In this document: positions 44,991 to 55,962 of the stretch, piece after piece
Layout of the letters: each line of letters begins with the position of its first letter
Position numbering within the stretch: position 1 is the first letter of the stretch
DNA from: Nelumbo lutea
Taxonomy: Eukaryota; Streptophyta; Magnoliopsida; Proteales; Nelumbonaceae
DNA length: 64,000 nucleotides
Direction of reading: 5' to 3'
Assembly (NCBI GenBank): GCA_022828595.1
Contig: JAKGHH010000001.1
Coordinates: 208,258,348-208,322,347, forward strand
Position numbers and translations under genes: made by a program
Notes under the pieces: generated by a model
Told to the model about the DNA's origin: nothing
What the model saw: only the letters and a program-made list of their open reading frames with translations
The model's database searches: none

Positions 44991-45796
44991 TTATAATTAT
45001 AATAATATTACAAACGATTTTTTGTAATTATTTTAGAACTTTAACTCCATTATTTAATTTAAAATTATTTTTTAATGAATTGATCTCTTAGTTTTAAATT
45101 TTAGTAATATAATTATTTTTAAATGTAATTTAAAGGGAACACTATGTGTCTTCAATTCTTAGAAAGAAAAAATGAAAACAAGTCAAAAAATCACAAAATT
45201 AAGAAAGGTGGGAGAGAATTAATGGATACATACATACATATAGTTTTATTAATTTCAAATATTTTAGGATATTCAAAATTTATTAATCTTAAATTTTTTA
45301 AATAGTGTAATTACTTTGTTTAAATTCTATTTAATTAATTATTGTGAGAAAGTTGACAAGAATATGGCAACAACAGACTGTAGCGTCTTATCACAAGTAC
45401 AAAACATGTGTGATCTCACTAAGCTAAAGATTTGTTTGGTTGACAATTGGAATTAGGATCAAAGTCCATTATCATAATGGTTTATTCTATCCACTGTTTG
45501 GTTTAAATAGGAATCAAAATCAGATGCAATGGAATCTTATTCCCAAGGGAGGGGGAGAGAATGGCCATTCCCTCAAATGAAATACTGCCATTCCGCCAAA
45601 AATGAAAATGAAATTCTGCTCCACCCAACTAAATAGCTGGAATCCAATTCCTTACATGATCTTCACGTCTCATTAATATTACAAAATAAATGTGGTCTCT
45701 CGAAACCCAATGAAATCCCCATTATAAGGATCTCATAAAACTGCCCTTTGAGTGGCATGTGATCTTTGCAAAGAAAGGCTCGCTTGGATCTCTTAG
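44991..45796. other. Intergenic AT-rich sequence with GGAATGG-type repeat
   Basis: Nothing coding. About 45430-45660 resembles the GGAATGGG-rich repeat at 41758-41890 (TTCCCAAGGGAGGGGGAG, CCATTCC). Confidence 0.4.
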
Positions 45797-45910
45797 GTTC
45801 AGTTTGGAAGGAATACAAGTATAAATATGTACATACAAATATATACAAAATACAAGGTTTTGCACTGTACATATTTGTATTTTTATTCCTTCTAAACTGA
45901 GCTTTAGGAG
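45797..45910. mobile_element. Foldback MITE, about 110 bp
   Basis: The left arm GTTCAGTTTGGAAGGAATAC pairs with the right arm GTATTTTTATTCCTTCTAAA plus CTGAGC. The arms extend inward through AAATATGTACA. It has no coding content. Confidence 0.6.
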
Positions 45911-47512
45911 AAACGTAGTGCCGGATCATACACAAGATTAACCTATCTAACCTCAAACCCTATTGCTCTTCCACACTTCTAGTATTCCAATCCCGATTTA
46001 AAAGCTCGATCTCTATCTATCCGTATCTCATTGGCTTACAATTATACTTTCATTTTGATCATTTAGTTATATAGTTTTTTTTTTCCTTTTAATTGATTTT
46101 GAATTTTATCATTTATTTGTAAAGATAAAAAATTATTAATGCTGTACTTTCAATTTTTTATTTTTATTAATTAGTTTTAAAATATAATCAATTGTAAAGT
46201 CATCTAGTTTTATAATTAATTTAAAATTGTTTTTTAAATCAATTCTATATTTATATTAATTAATTTTAAAACTCTTACTAATAAAATTTTAAAATGGGTT
46301 ACGGTGCAAGTAAGTTACCCATGCAAAAAATGGACTGCCAGTTAATGCAACTAGTGTGAAGAACATGGCAACCATGTAATGCACAAGTTTGTTTAAATTT
46401 ATAAACATATCAAAAAACGGGTGCCCATTATGATCATCTTCTTTACCCAATTTAATTTGAAATCGGGTTTCATGAAACCAGCTTTAAATTTAAAGCATTT
46501 TTCTATTTGATTTGAGCATGTATAGGATAGAGAACATCCATGACCCTATCCCTCCCTTTCATCACCTCCTACTTGATGATCCAGTATAATGCTTCCCTTG
46601 AGATGGATTCCTCTAGCATCTTGAGTTTGTAGTCTCAAACCTCATCAAAACACAAACTCAAAATAAAAAAGAAAAGAAAATCAAACACTTTAGTTGGTTC
46701 AAGAACTCACTTGAGAAGTAGTTTTTTTTTTTTTCTCATGTTGATAAGATTTTTATGTCTCTCGAAGATGTGTTATGTTTGTTCAAAACCTCTCTTCTTA
46801 TAAACCCAAGGTTTTTGAAGCAAAAAAAAAGGGTTTTTTTCATTATCTAAACGGTTCTCTCTACTATATCCCACAACTACCAGGCATTGCTCATTGGTTC
46901 ACTCTTCTCTCTTTGATCAATTCTTTTCGTTTTGGAGCCTTATCTATGGAATCGAATTAACCCATCATTGCTACAAATTAATCTTCTGCAAATCCCAAAG
47001 TATCCCCTCAAACTCAATAAAGGGCATGTGTGGCATTTAATCTCCCATTCCCAATGCGGAGAATGGCGATGGGAATCTCATTCCCATTAAGCAAACAGTT
47101 GAATTGGAATGAGCTTAGCTACAGTTCTCTCTTCAGTGTTAAGCAATCTGAAAATGCAGTCTTAGTAAGCTAAGAAAAGGAAGAAAATATTATTTACAGG
47201 CACGATGGGGTACGTAGCTCGCCATGCCTAAAAGTCGAAATTCAAACAATCTTAAGAACCTATATATTGCTTGGGTTTGTGTCTTTGTGGATGGATTAAT
47301 TCGGGACTCTGGATTCGATGCTCCGTTATTTAATGGTGCAATTGATGAGAAGTGCAGGCATACCAATCGGTAGCTCGACAGTTGAATTCCAATAACGGAA
47401 GAGTAACCGATCGAGGGCTAGCTCTGTAACTCCCTCATGATCTTCTGCATGCATGGACGCATGCATATTTATTATTATTAGGAGCAGGTTGCTCGTTTCA
47501 TGGCTCAAACCA
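45911..47512. other. Intergenic sequence, nothing coding recognised
   Basis: AT-rich with short GGAATGG words at 47030-47120. The last 200 bp are probably the promoter region of the glycine-rich protein gene. Confidence 0.5.
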
Positions 47513-47520
47513 CTCTATAA
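47513..47520 (+). promoter_or_regulatory. TATA box of the glycine-rich protein gene
   Basis: CTATAAAT lies 65-72 bp upstream of the ATG at 47585, a normal plant TATA-to-start distance with a short leader. Confidence 0.55.
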
Positions 47521-47584
47521 ATGGCCATCTCATCCTTGTTCCTTCGCACCTCAATTTGATATATAGCGTACGTATTTGCAAAAA

Positions 47585-47846
47585 ATGGGTGGAAAAGGTG
47601 GTGGTGGTGGTGGTGGAGGTAAGGGTGCAGGTAGTGGTGGTGGCCGCGCGCGGAGGGAAAGGAGGTGGAGGTAGTGGCACCGGTGGTCGCAGCTCGGGTA
47701 CTAGTTCTAGCAGCTACGGTCTATTCAGTGGTAGTAGTGGCGGGTCTATGAAGGGTCCTGGTGGCAGAGGGGCTTATATTTCTAGAGATGCTTTTGAGAA
47801 TGATCCAAAGGGATACTTCGACCAACTCCATGATAAGGGAAAGTAG
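47585..47846 (+). pseudogene. Small glycine-rich protein gene with apparent frameshift
   Basis: The ATG opens MGGKGGGGGGGGKGAGSGGG, then the frame runs into an Arg-rich tail and stops. Shifted by one base at the CG-rich point GGCCGCGCGCGG (47641-47653), it reads GGKGGGGSGTGGRSSGTSSS and ends PGGRGAYISRDAFENDPKGY, FDQLHDKGK. Small plant glycine-rich proteins with a C-terminal YISRxxFExxPxGYF motif are known; function is unclear. An extra CGCG would explain the shift. A sequencing or assembly error cannot be excluded, in which case the gene is intact. A TATA box precedes it and a MITE starts 45 bp after the stop. Confidence 0.65.
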
Positions 47847-47890
47847 TACCCATAAGTGAATCCTCTTTCTATATATGGTTGAAGCTTGAT

Positions 47891-48102
47891 CTTGGTTTTT
47901 AAAACAGAACCGGTCAAGGGTCTGGTTACCAGTTTGAACGCTTGGCCTGTTCCGACAAAAATTTTAAAAACAGTCAAAATCGTTTGAACGGTTTGAACAG
48001 TTAATCGGCCGATTCAACGGTTTGCTGACCAAAATCAACGATTTTGGGGGAAAATGGTTTCCAGTCCGACCATTCGATCTGGTCCAGTTTTGAAAACCAT
48101 AG
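47891..48102. mobile_element. MITE of about 212 bp just after the glycine-rich gene
   Basis: Left end CTTGGTTTTTAAAACAGAAC, right end inverted CCTATGGTTTTCAAAACTGG. The centre has CGGTTTGAACGGTTTGAAC-like and GATTCAACGG words. Target duplication not clear. It may form part of the gene's 3'UTR. Confidence 0.65.
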
Positions 48103-48497
48103 GTATTATGTTATGTTCTATCATTTGATCGATCTTCCCAACTATATATTTGTCTAAAATTTTGCACAAATCCATCACCTCCTTTTTCTTATAGTAATTA
48201 AGGTTGTGTTTGATACCATTCTATGCAATTTCTTCATGAAACGTTTTGGGGTTAAGAAAGATGAATTGTCACAATAGACAAGGCAATCGGGACCGATCAT
48301 TGCTATTTAGAGTTGTAACACAAAATTTGATGTTTCAAGTAACAACGGGTAATTTGTATATATTGATCAACCCTTTCTAATTATGTGACATAACAACTCA
48401 CATTTTAACATTGATTCTATTGATCAACCTCAAACGTTTCATGAAGAAACTGTAATGATACCAAATACAACCTAGCTAAGTCTTACGGTTTAATTAT

Positions 48498-48537
<40 letters not shown>

Positions 48538-48715
48538 CATTGCTTTCATTGGATTTCATTATATAACTGTAAAGCGAGATTTCTAAAACTAACGAAAATC
48601 GGTCGATTTTAATTTAAAAATATCGAATACCATTAAGCTTATTCAAACGCAACACGCTAGAATTAATGGTCATCAATCTCTGATGCATGCAGAGTATGAA
48701 TTATTTCTACTCATC
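48103..48715. other. Intergenic sequence with (AT)n microsatellite
   Basis: The dinucleotide (TA)n is at 48504-48531. GTTTCATGAAGAAAC-like words near 48235 and 48440 are inverted relative to each other, suggesting a small unrecognised foldback element. No coding sequence. Confidence 0.45.
48504..48531. repeat. (TA)n microsatellite
   Basis: About 14 perfect TA units. Confidence 0.9.
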
Positions 48716-48902
48716 CAGGAGCGGAGCTAGGAGTTTTTATTGAGGGGGGCCAAAACCTAAAAAACATGGATAGGGGGGCCAAAACCTAAGAAACATGGGT
48801 AAGGGGGCTAAAATATAAGTGGAATTGAAATAGATTTTATGGGAATTTTGAATGTATAGGTGGGGCCATGGCTCCCCTTTACCACCCCTGACTCCGCCCC
48901 TT
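48716..48902. mobile_element. hAT-type MITE (187 bp) with internal 28-bp repeats
   Basis: Start CAGGAGCGGAGCTAGG and inverted end AAGGGGCGGAGTCAGG. TACTCATC and TGCTCATC flank it (7 of 8). Two to three copies of AGGGGGGCCAAAACCTAA-type units (28 bp) lie inside. This is a well-known plant repeat type (GGGGCGGAGC ends). Confidence 0.7.
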
Positions 48903-49269
48903 TGCTCATCTCTAATTGTTGAGAGTATCATCAAATTATTTCCTTTCTTCAACATCAGCAGAACTAGCTAGCACTATGACTCTTGAGAGAAAGTGATATT
49001 CTTCTTTGTCTGCCGCATTTGTATGGTGTTGAATTTATTCATTAATATATTAGTTATAATGCTTGGAATGGATAATGGAGAAAGATAAGACAAGAGAATG
49101 AATAAGTAAGTACACATTTTCTGATCTATCAATTTCTCTTTCTCTGTCTCCCTTTTTGTATTGGGGAAAGGCCTTGTGTTTTTTATTCAAGCGACTCTTT
49201 TCGTTCATTAATTTGATCATCTCTTGATTTTCCTATTATATAAAAAGACCAACTGATCACTTTTTTATT

Positions 49270-51600
49270 AGAGACTTGTGATGGACTTTGTGATAAAGTT
49301 CATCATGTTATCCTTACATGCGATGAACTTTATACTTAAGGTCTAATCGCTTCCTCATCCTTGTCCTGATAGGCTCTATCTGATGGAGTTCTGTTGTAAC
49401 TTAAATTAATCTCTTAACATTGAGTGTTGTACACAAACTCAAACTCTAACAGCCGTATTGTACTCAATCTTTATCTAGTCATCTATAAATAGTTCAAGGT
49501 TCGATCAAATCATTATTGAACCATTTTACCCATTCATCTTGATTCTCTCTACTATGTCTTCGTATTTTCTTTATCTTGGTATCAAAGCCACGACTCCATA
49601 GTTTCCAATGATGACACAGGCTTAGTTCAGAATTTGGCGCAAAGTTCTCAATCAAATACATCTCATTTCGGTGGAATAGGTTCTTCTTCAATTTCGACCT
49701 CGCCACCCTATCTCCCAATCAAACTAATAGGAGAAAACTATCTGTTATGGAAAGCACAACTACTTCCGATCTTTTATACTTACAGGGCCATGGGTATTGT
49801 TGATGGATCGATCAAGGCTCCTCCAAGAGAAATTGTTGATCTGAGTCAACCCAACAATATCGTACCAAATCCTACCTTTGTCAAGTGGTTTCAACAAGAC
49901 CAATTTATTCTTAGTTGGATTATCTCCACACTCATGAAGGGAATTTTCTCTTAAGTAGTGGGCTTTCGTTCTTCTCATGAGCTATGGGCTGCTCTTGCAA
50001 AATCTTTTTTTGCACATTCCCGCCCTCGCATACTTCAGATGTGCAAACAACTGTAAAGTCTTAAGAAGGGTACTTTCTCTATTATCGGATACATTAATCG
50101 AGCTAAATATCTTTCTGATAATTTATCTAATATAGTTGATCATGTTAGCCCTACAGATCTTATACTTTATGTATTAGTCAGACTAGGTCTGGAATTTGAA
50201 TCGATTGTTACCACTATCACCAATCAGCCCGATATGGAGCAATTAGGCCTCGATGATGTCTTAGGAATTCTGCTCAGTCATAAATCTTGGTTGGAACAGC
50301 ATCATACCCAACCTCTGGATACTACACCCGCAACCAATCACACTTCCTATAAAGGAAAAATTCAGTCCTCCCAAGAACAGAAACAAAATTTCTCAAGTAA
50401 CCGAGGCAAAGGCCACAGTCGGGGCAGTGGTCGTTTCAATGATAATGGAGGCGGAGGCCGTGGTCGTTCTATTGTTATTTGTCAAGTTTGCAACACCCCT
50501 TGACATGGAGTACCGAAATATCGCAGACAATATGATCTCAACTTTAATAATGTACAAACTGAAGAATTCACACCTATTTCTTATCATGGAGGGTACTCTT
50601 CAAATTTTGATCCTACATGGTACCCAGACTCAAGTGCCACACATCACATGATGCTTGATGCTGAAAACATGCAAAATCGATTTGAATATGGTGGTTTGGA
50701 TCAAGTAAAAGTAGGCAATAGAACAGGTCTACCAATTGCTCACATTGCTTCTACTTTCTCTCATAACTCTCATTTGTTTCAGTTGAATGATTTAATGCAT
50801 TTTCATACTATTTCAAAAAAATTGTTATATCTATTTTGAATTCCATCGTGATTATTTTGTTTTGAAGGACTATATGGGGAGAACAGTACTTGGAGGACCC
50901 AGTAGAGATGGGCTTTATTGCTTCCCAGGTAGTCTCAGCATCAAGAACACTTCTCTAGCTGCTTTTGTTAGTGATGCACTACAATAAATGGTTGGCATCA
51001 GAGATTGGGACATCTTGCCCTTCATATCGTAAGGCAAGTAATATCCAAGTTTGGGTTACCATTCTCCACCGACAATGCCTCTTCTGTCTGTGAGGCATGT
51101 TAATTAGGAAAAAGTCATAGGTAACATCTTCCTTCTTCAAATAGCAAGTCTAGCAGTCCCTTAGAATTAATTTATTCAAATGCATGGGGTCTTGCCCTAG
51201 TTCAATCACATAATGGTTTCAAATACTATGTAATTTTTGTTGATGATTATAGAAAGTTTACTTGGTTGTTCTTGATGTGAAATAAATTCGATATTTATAA
51301 GATTTTTCTTAAATTCAGGAGTCATGTTAAGGTTTTGTTTGAAAGAAAAATCAATTGTCTACAATCTAACTGAGGAGGAAAGTATCGACATGTATCCACC
51401 TTGTTTGCCCTTACACTCATGAATAGAACGATGCTGCTAAATGAAAACATAGACACATCATCGAGTCTACCCTATCTCTACTGGCTTCCTCTAATCTCTC
51501 GTATTCCTTTTGGGACGATGATGCCTCCACTGCTATCTCTACTTGATTAATTGGCTTCCTACATCATTGTTACAAAGAGCTTGTCCCTTTGCTATGGCTA
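49270..51600 (+). mobile_element. Copia G, decayed element (LTR/primer site, gag, protease, integrase)
   Basis: A probable LTR lies upstream of the primer site TGGTATCAAAGCC (49577-49589). gag (49634-50503) reads LPIKLIGENYLLWKAQLLPI and has a Gly-rich end. The protease site is DSSATHHM instead of DSGA (about 50627), then HQRLGH (about 50992), integrase FKYYVIFVDDYRKFTWLFLM (51220-51285) and DNGG-like degenerate sequence to about 51540. RT, RNase H and the 3' LTR are absent. Confidence 0.8.
49634..50503 (+). pseudogene. Copia G gag
   Basis: Retrotran_gag_3-type N-terminus (MGIVDGSIKAPPREI, FVKWFQQDQFILSWIISTLM), a stop at 49953, then RSSHELWAALAKSFFAHSRP, VDHVSPTDLILYVLVRLGLE and LLSHKSWLEQHHTQPLD. 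The zinc knuckle region (VICQVCNTP) is cut short. Confidence 0.8.
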
Positions 51601-52699
51601 CTGACTTTGTCTTAGTCGATATTTGCTGAAAAACATATTTTCTAACCAAGATGAAATGATGATGACAACACCATCACCGCCATCGCATGCGACAACAATA
51701 AGGAAGTTGGTCATGTAACTGGTTGACACTTGTGATCTTGCCCACAAAAGTGGCCAAGGTAGCTTGAGCCTATACATTATCATAGATTTCGATGGATAGA
51801 GGAAGTGAACTTCAACAAAATATATGTTTGGTATGGTTTCCATTTATAAATAAACATCTCTACTTGATTTGTCTTTAAAACCAAGAAAAAGTGGTTAATA
51901 AATGTTTTTCTGGTATTTGTTGATAATTATACATCATTAGGCACCATATAAGTGGAATAGTAAATAAGCATCTTTGTACTAGGGGAAATGTTAAAATGAA
52001 GATTCCCCCAACAATTAGCTTGCACGTAAACCAAGGCAAACATTTATAGGATAAATAGGCATGCAAAATAGCATGATGGGACAAATGCCCACATGGCAGT
52101 GACCTAGCATTAGTTATCAAATAAACATAAGCCATACAAAACACACTAAAAAAGTCAAGAGACTTGAACCCAATATGGAACGAAATTTTCGAGTTCATTG
52201 TCACGAATCCCAAGACAATGGTAGCAGAGGAACTCAAAATCGAGGTGTTCAACAACAAGATGTCCACATCAAAGATAATTTCATCCCAACAGGGACAACA
52301 ACAATGGTGAACACATGGGAAAAACTCACAATGAGGGAACCTCAATCTGCTCGACTAACCGGAGTTGACTATGTTCAAGCCCAAGAATTTCATGAGTTCT
52401 ACAAGGTAAAGGGAAAAGACATCTAGAGACAAAAATTGCACAAAGATTGAGTTCCCCTATTTATGGTTATGAAGCATCACATTACTTGTAGGTGCACTAC
52501 TTTCTCCTACTTCCCCCCCCCCCCCAAGGTTGCTTTTCGTCTTTGTGGAAGAGGAAGAGGACATCAGTGATTTTGTCATTGTTGCAGTTTCTGTTAGTAA
52601 TAGTGTTGCCTTTCCCAACCCCTAACTCAGATGTACAGAGATCCTCATCTTCTCTCCATACCCCGAGAAATTTCCACCCTAGATCTCCATAGAGAAATC
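51601..52699. other. Unassigned sequence between Copia G and the CACTA element
   Basis: An unrecognised 83-codon open stretch at 52175-52426 (RVHCHESQDNGSRGTQNRGV) shows no known domain. A C run of about 12 lies near 52505-52517. Nothing else. Confidence 0.4.
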
Positions 52700-53182
52700 A
52701 CTACAACAAAAAGGTACATATACCAATGAATGTACATATCCATTAGTAAAAAACATTTATACCAATAGATTAGGTTTGCTAGATGGATCGATTAATCCGT
52801 CATTGAAATCCAATGTATACCAACGACATCTTCTAGTAATAGTCAAAACCCATTGGTATATGTGTTTTTTAATTACTTATGGATATTTCCATCTGTCATT
52901 AATGTAATGTACATAATTGATGGAAGCATTAGACCATCAATAAAACCAAATGTAATATGTTGCTAGATTTCGTATAGTATACCAACGAATATTAATTTGT
53001 GGCTATAGGTTCCCACTCTACTGATAGAATATATAATCTGTCGCTATAAGTTATATAATATATTGACGATGAATTAGCCCATCACTAAAGTTGATGTTTA
53101 CCATCATTATATCTTATAAAATACCAACTAAATTGGATAATATTATGTTAGTATATAATTTTAATCTATTCTATCAAAACTT

Positions 53183-53189
<7 letters not shown>

Positions 53190-53216
<27 letters not shown>
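53190..53216. repeat. (TA)n microsatellite in the CACTA element
   Basis: About 13 perfect TA units. Confidence 0.9.
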
Positions 53217-53219
<3 letters not shown>

Positions 53220-53769
53220 GATTTTTTATTTTTTGTTATACATATTTTGTATTTGGGTTTACTTTTCATTAATACGAAAAAGTTTTTTTGAAAAAATAAA
53301 AAAATCATAAAGAACTCTGATTTTATGTTTTATTGCATATTTACATTATACATATAACACATAAAACAAATTTTATATGCATACTATATATAGATAGATA
53401 GATATGTAACTATTTATACATAAATTACATAGGTATAGAATCAAGATTGACTCGGCCCATGATCACCCAATTTTTTTTTTTTTTTTTGGAAATGGGGTGG
53501 CTTGAAATCAATCTTTTGAGCTTGTCAACTCAAACCATCACTTGACCATGATTCTGGAGCCTAGTGTTTAGTAAAAGTCATTAACTTTGTAAAAACACCA
53601 TGGTTTTAAAACCACCATTGACCCAGACATTAACTTAGTTATCTAACTACCTTAAAGACTAAAATTTGAAAACATAGGAACATGATAGTATTAGGAATTT
53701 GTCAACCCAACAAAAAGGGTAGACGGGTGGATGGTTTCTTGTACTGATATGACAAGAATAATTGAAACA

Positions 53770-54250
53770 ATCTAACCTTCATGTAACCAAGGTGGACTAC
53801 AATGCAACTTGGGCAAGCAATTGTTCAAAGAAATTCCCCCACTAACCAAGGTGGACTCCATAAGGACAGAATTGATAGCTATAGTTCAGGAATTGTGTTC
53901 GGAAAGGACTCTTAGTTTGACCTGTAAGGGGATTCAAGAATTATAGTGGGTTGGCTCAAAGAGAATGACAGGGGTTAGTGGCTTTACATGAAGACATTTA
54001 AGGAGATAAGGGCTCTAAAGGGATGGGAATTGAATATACTTGGACATACAGATCAACAAACTTGATGGCAGACACACTATCCAAATAAAGAGTAAATAGG
54101 GGTAAGTTATTTTGGGAAGGGATTGGGGTTTGAACTTTAGTGTTTATTGGTGGTGATAGTTACCCACTTATGAGACTTCTTGGAAGCTTGTAAATAAGTC
54201 ATTATTTTTCAAAATCAATAAAATTATTGGTTAATTATTAACAAAAATTA
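53770..54250 (+). mobile_element. LINE RNase H/3' fragment within the CACTA element
   Basis: In mixed frames it reads RTELIAIVQELCSERTLSLT and STNLMADTLSK, RVNRGKLFWEGI, then TCAATAAAATTATTGG and ATTAACAAAAA. This is the usual 3' end of the local LINE family. Confidence 0.65.
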
Positions 54251-54728
54251 AAGCTCTTTTAGGCACAGTTCATTCAGTTAGGTCATATAGGAAACCCTTG
54301 ACTTGCTAATTATGATATGACATGACTACCCTTTTAGTGCTATGGGAAATACTATTGTAGCATCTAGGCCTTCTACTTGATGGTATTTTATAGGAAGCTT
54401 GGGAGGAAACAAATGGCTAGATATTCCTAATAAAAGTCACTTTGAAGACTACTAGAAATGGATAGATATTTCTAATAATGCTAGATGCAATGGTTAGATG
54501 GTGGATTTTCATGCTAAGATCTGACTATATTGGACTTGAAATAGATAAGAAGTGAATATTTTTCACTCTTATTACTGTGATACTTAATTTGATGAGTGTT
54601 CAATGGGGAACCTTGTTCCCTTTAGGAACTAGGCTACATTTAGAAATGGTGTGGGTGATCATCTTTATGTATTCTAGACCTGTAAGGTTGAGGGACTCTT
54701 TGCGAATCATTGGTGATGAACTCCAATT

Positions 54729-54774
54729 GTCAGTAAGTCCTTTTACAAAAAAAGAAAAAAAAAGTCAATAAGTC
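54729..54774 (+). mobile_element. 24-bp A-rich insertion with 11-bp direct repeats
   Basis: GTCAGTAAGTC (54729-54739) and GTCAATAAGTC (54764-54774) flank CTTTTAC plus an A-rich run. It fits the tail-only insertion pattern but is weaker because of one mismatch and a simple-sequence body. Confidence 0.35.
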
Positions 54775-55258
54775 TAGGATTTGATGGGCTCATTGGTGAG
54801 GGAGACTCAGATTGGCATCGATTGAATGGGGGTGAGATTCAAAGGACCCTGGAGATGGTTCTCAGGTTAGACATCTTTCAAAATTTCTTAGTTGAATAAG
54901 TAGTCATTGACAACCTAGGGTCGAATGATTAGAAATGTGTTTTATTTGAGGCCTAAAATGCCTAGTTTCTGTGTCTATCTTCTGTAGATGATTTATAGGG
55001 ATGCCCTCTAGTACTTGTTTGATGCTTTGAGGGATTGTTCTAAGTATCTTGACATGTGATTTGTTGGGAGGGTCAACATAGGATGGGCACTGGTTTGGTC
55101 CTGGCAAGACTTGTTAATGGTAGCCATCCTGGTAGTGAAAATCCCTCTTGTAACAAAGAATTTGATAATCAAACAAGGGTGCTCTATCTTTTGATGGACG
55201 AAGATACTTTTTTGATTGACTAGAGGAGTAAACAAAAGGAATTTGAACATCTCTCTCT

Positions 55259-55302
55259 ATACATACATACATACATGCATACATACATACATACATACAT
55301 AT
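55259..55302. repeat. (ATAC)n microsatellite
   Basis: About ten ATAC/CATA units with one GCAT interruption. Confidence 0.9.
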
Positions 55303-55740
55303 ATAAACACTAAAATATCTCTTTTATCAAAAGCTTCAATTTTTTTCTAGAAAATTTGGTATAGGAAGCTTTCAAAAGATGTAGAGATTTTGATTCCTAA
55401 CTACCATGATATTGTGAAAATGATTTACAAACCGAGTGTGAACTTTGATTTGTCTTATGCAAATCAAGCAAATAGTTCCCAAATAAAAAGCGTGAAAATT
55501 AAACATATAAATCCAGAACTTTCTAACTAGATCAAATGTCTTAAGGGGACCCACTTCATTTCAAACTGATTGCTTAATGATTTCTTATTTCGAAATACTA
55601 CTTTTCTAGTTCTTTCAACTTGTAATAGATCATTTATACACAATCATTCTCAAGAATGATAGAAATTTTTTGATATTTATATTTGACTTTAATCTTTTAA
55701 TAAGAAGTGATATTAATAGTTTTGCAAATTTCAGGAAGTA

Positions 55741-55962
55741 ATGAAAAAAGCTCGTAGTGATTCTATCAGTATAGATAAATCACAAGGGAATTTTTCTTGG
55801 GAATGTGATGTTTATTCCAAAATTAAGGGATTAGAGAAAAAATGGCATGTGCGATGTGTGGGAAAGGTTGCCTTTTCGACTAAAGAATCAGATGCTTCAT
55901 CATCTCAACCAATGCAATATGATGAAGAAGTTGGATTTTTTAAGGAAAAATTCAAGGGTTAG
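55741..55962 (+). pseudogene. CACTA transposase-associated ORF fragment
   Basis: Reads MKKARSDSISIDKSQGNFSW, ECDVYSKIKGLEKKWHVRCV, GKVAF, then QPMQYDEEVGFFKEKFKG. This resembles the block (DVYxxVLGxERxGRVRGxGxGxxPS) followed by an acidic/coiled-coil end in plant CACTA second ORFs (Ptta/En-Spm, Transposase_24). A splice-like AG precedes it (TTTCAG near 55734), so it may be one exon. Confidence 0.55.

Noticed and set aside
47498..47680. Minus-strand Thr/Pro-rich ORF
   Set aside because: Antisense of the glycine-rich gene repeat.
51875..52345. 156-codon minus-strand ORF with hydrophobic stretches
   Set aside because: No family resemblance and overlaps another unassigned ORF; likely chance in AT-rich DNA.
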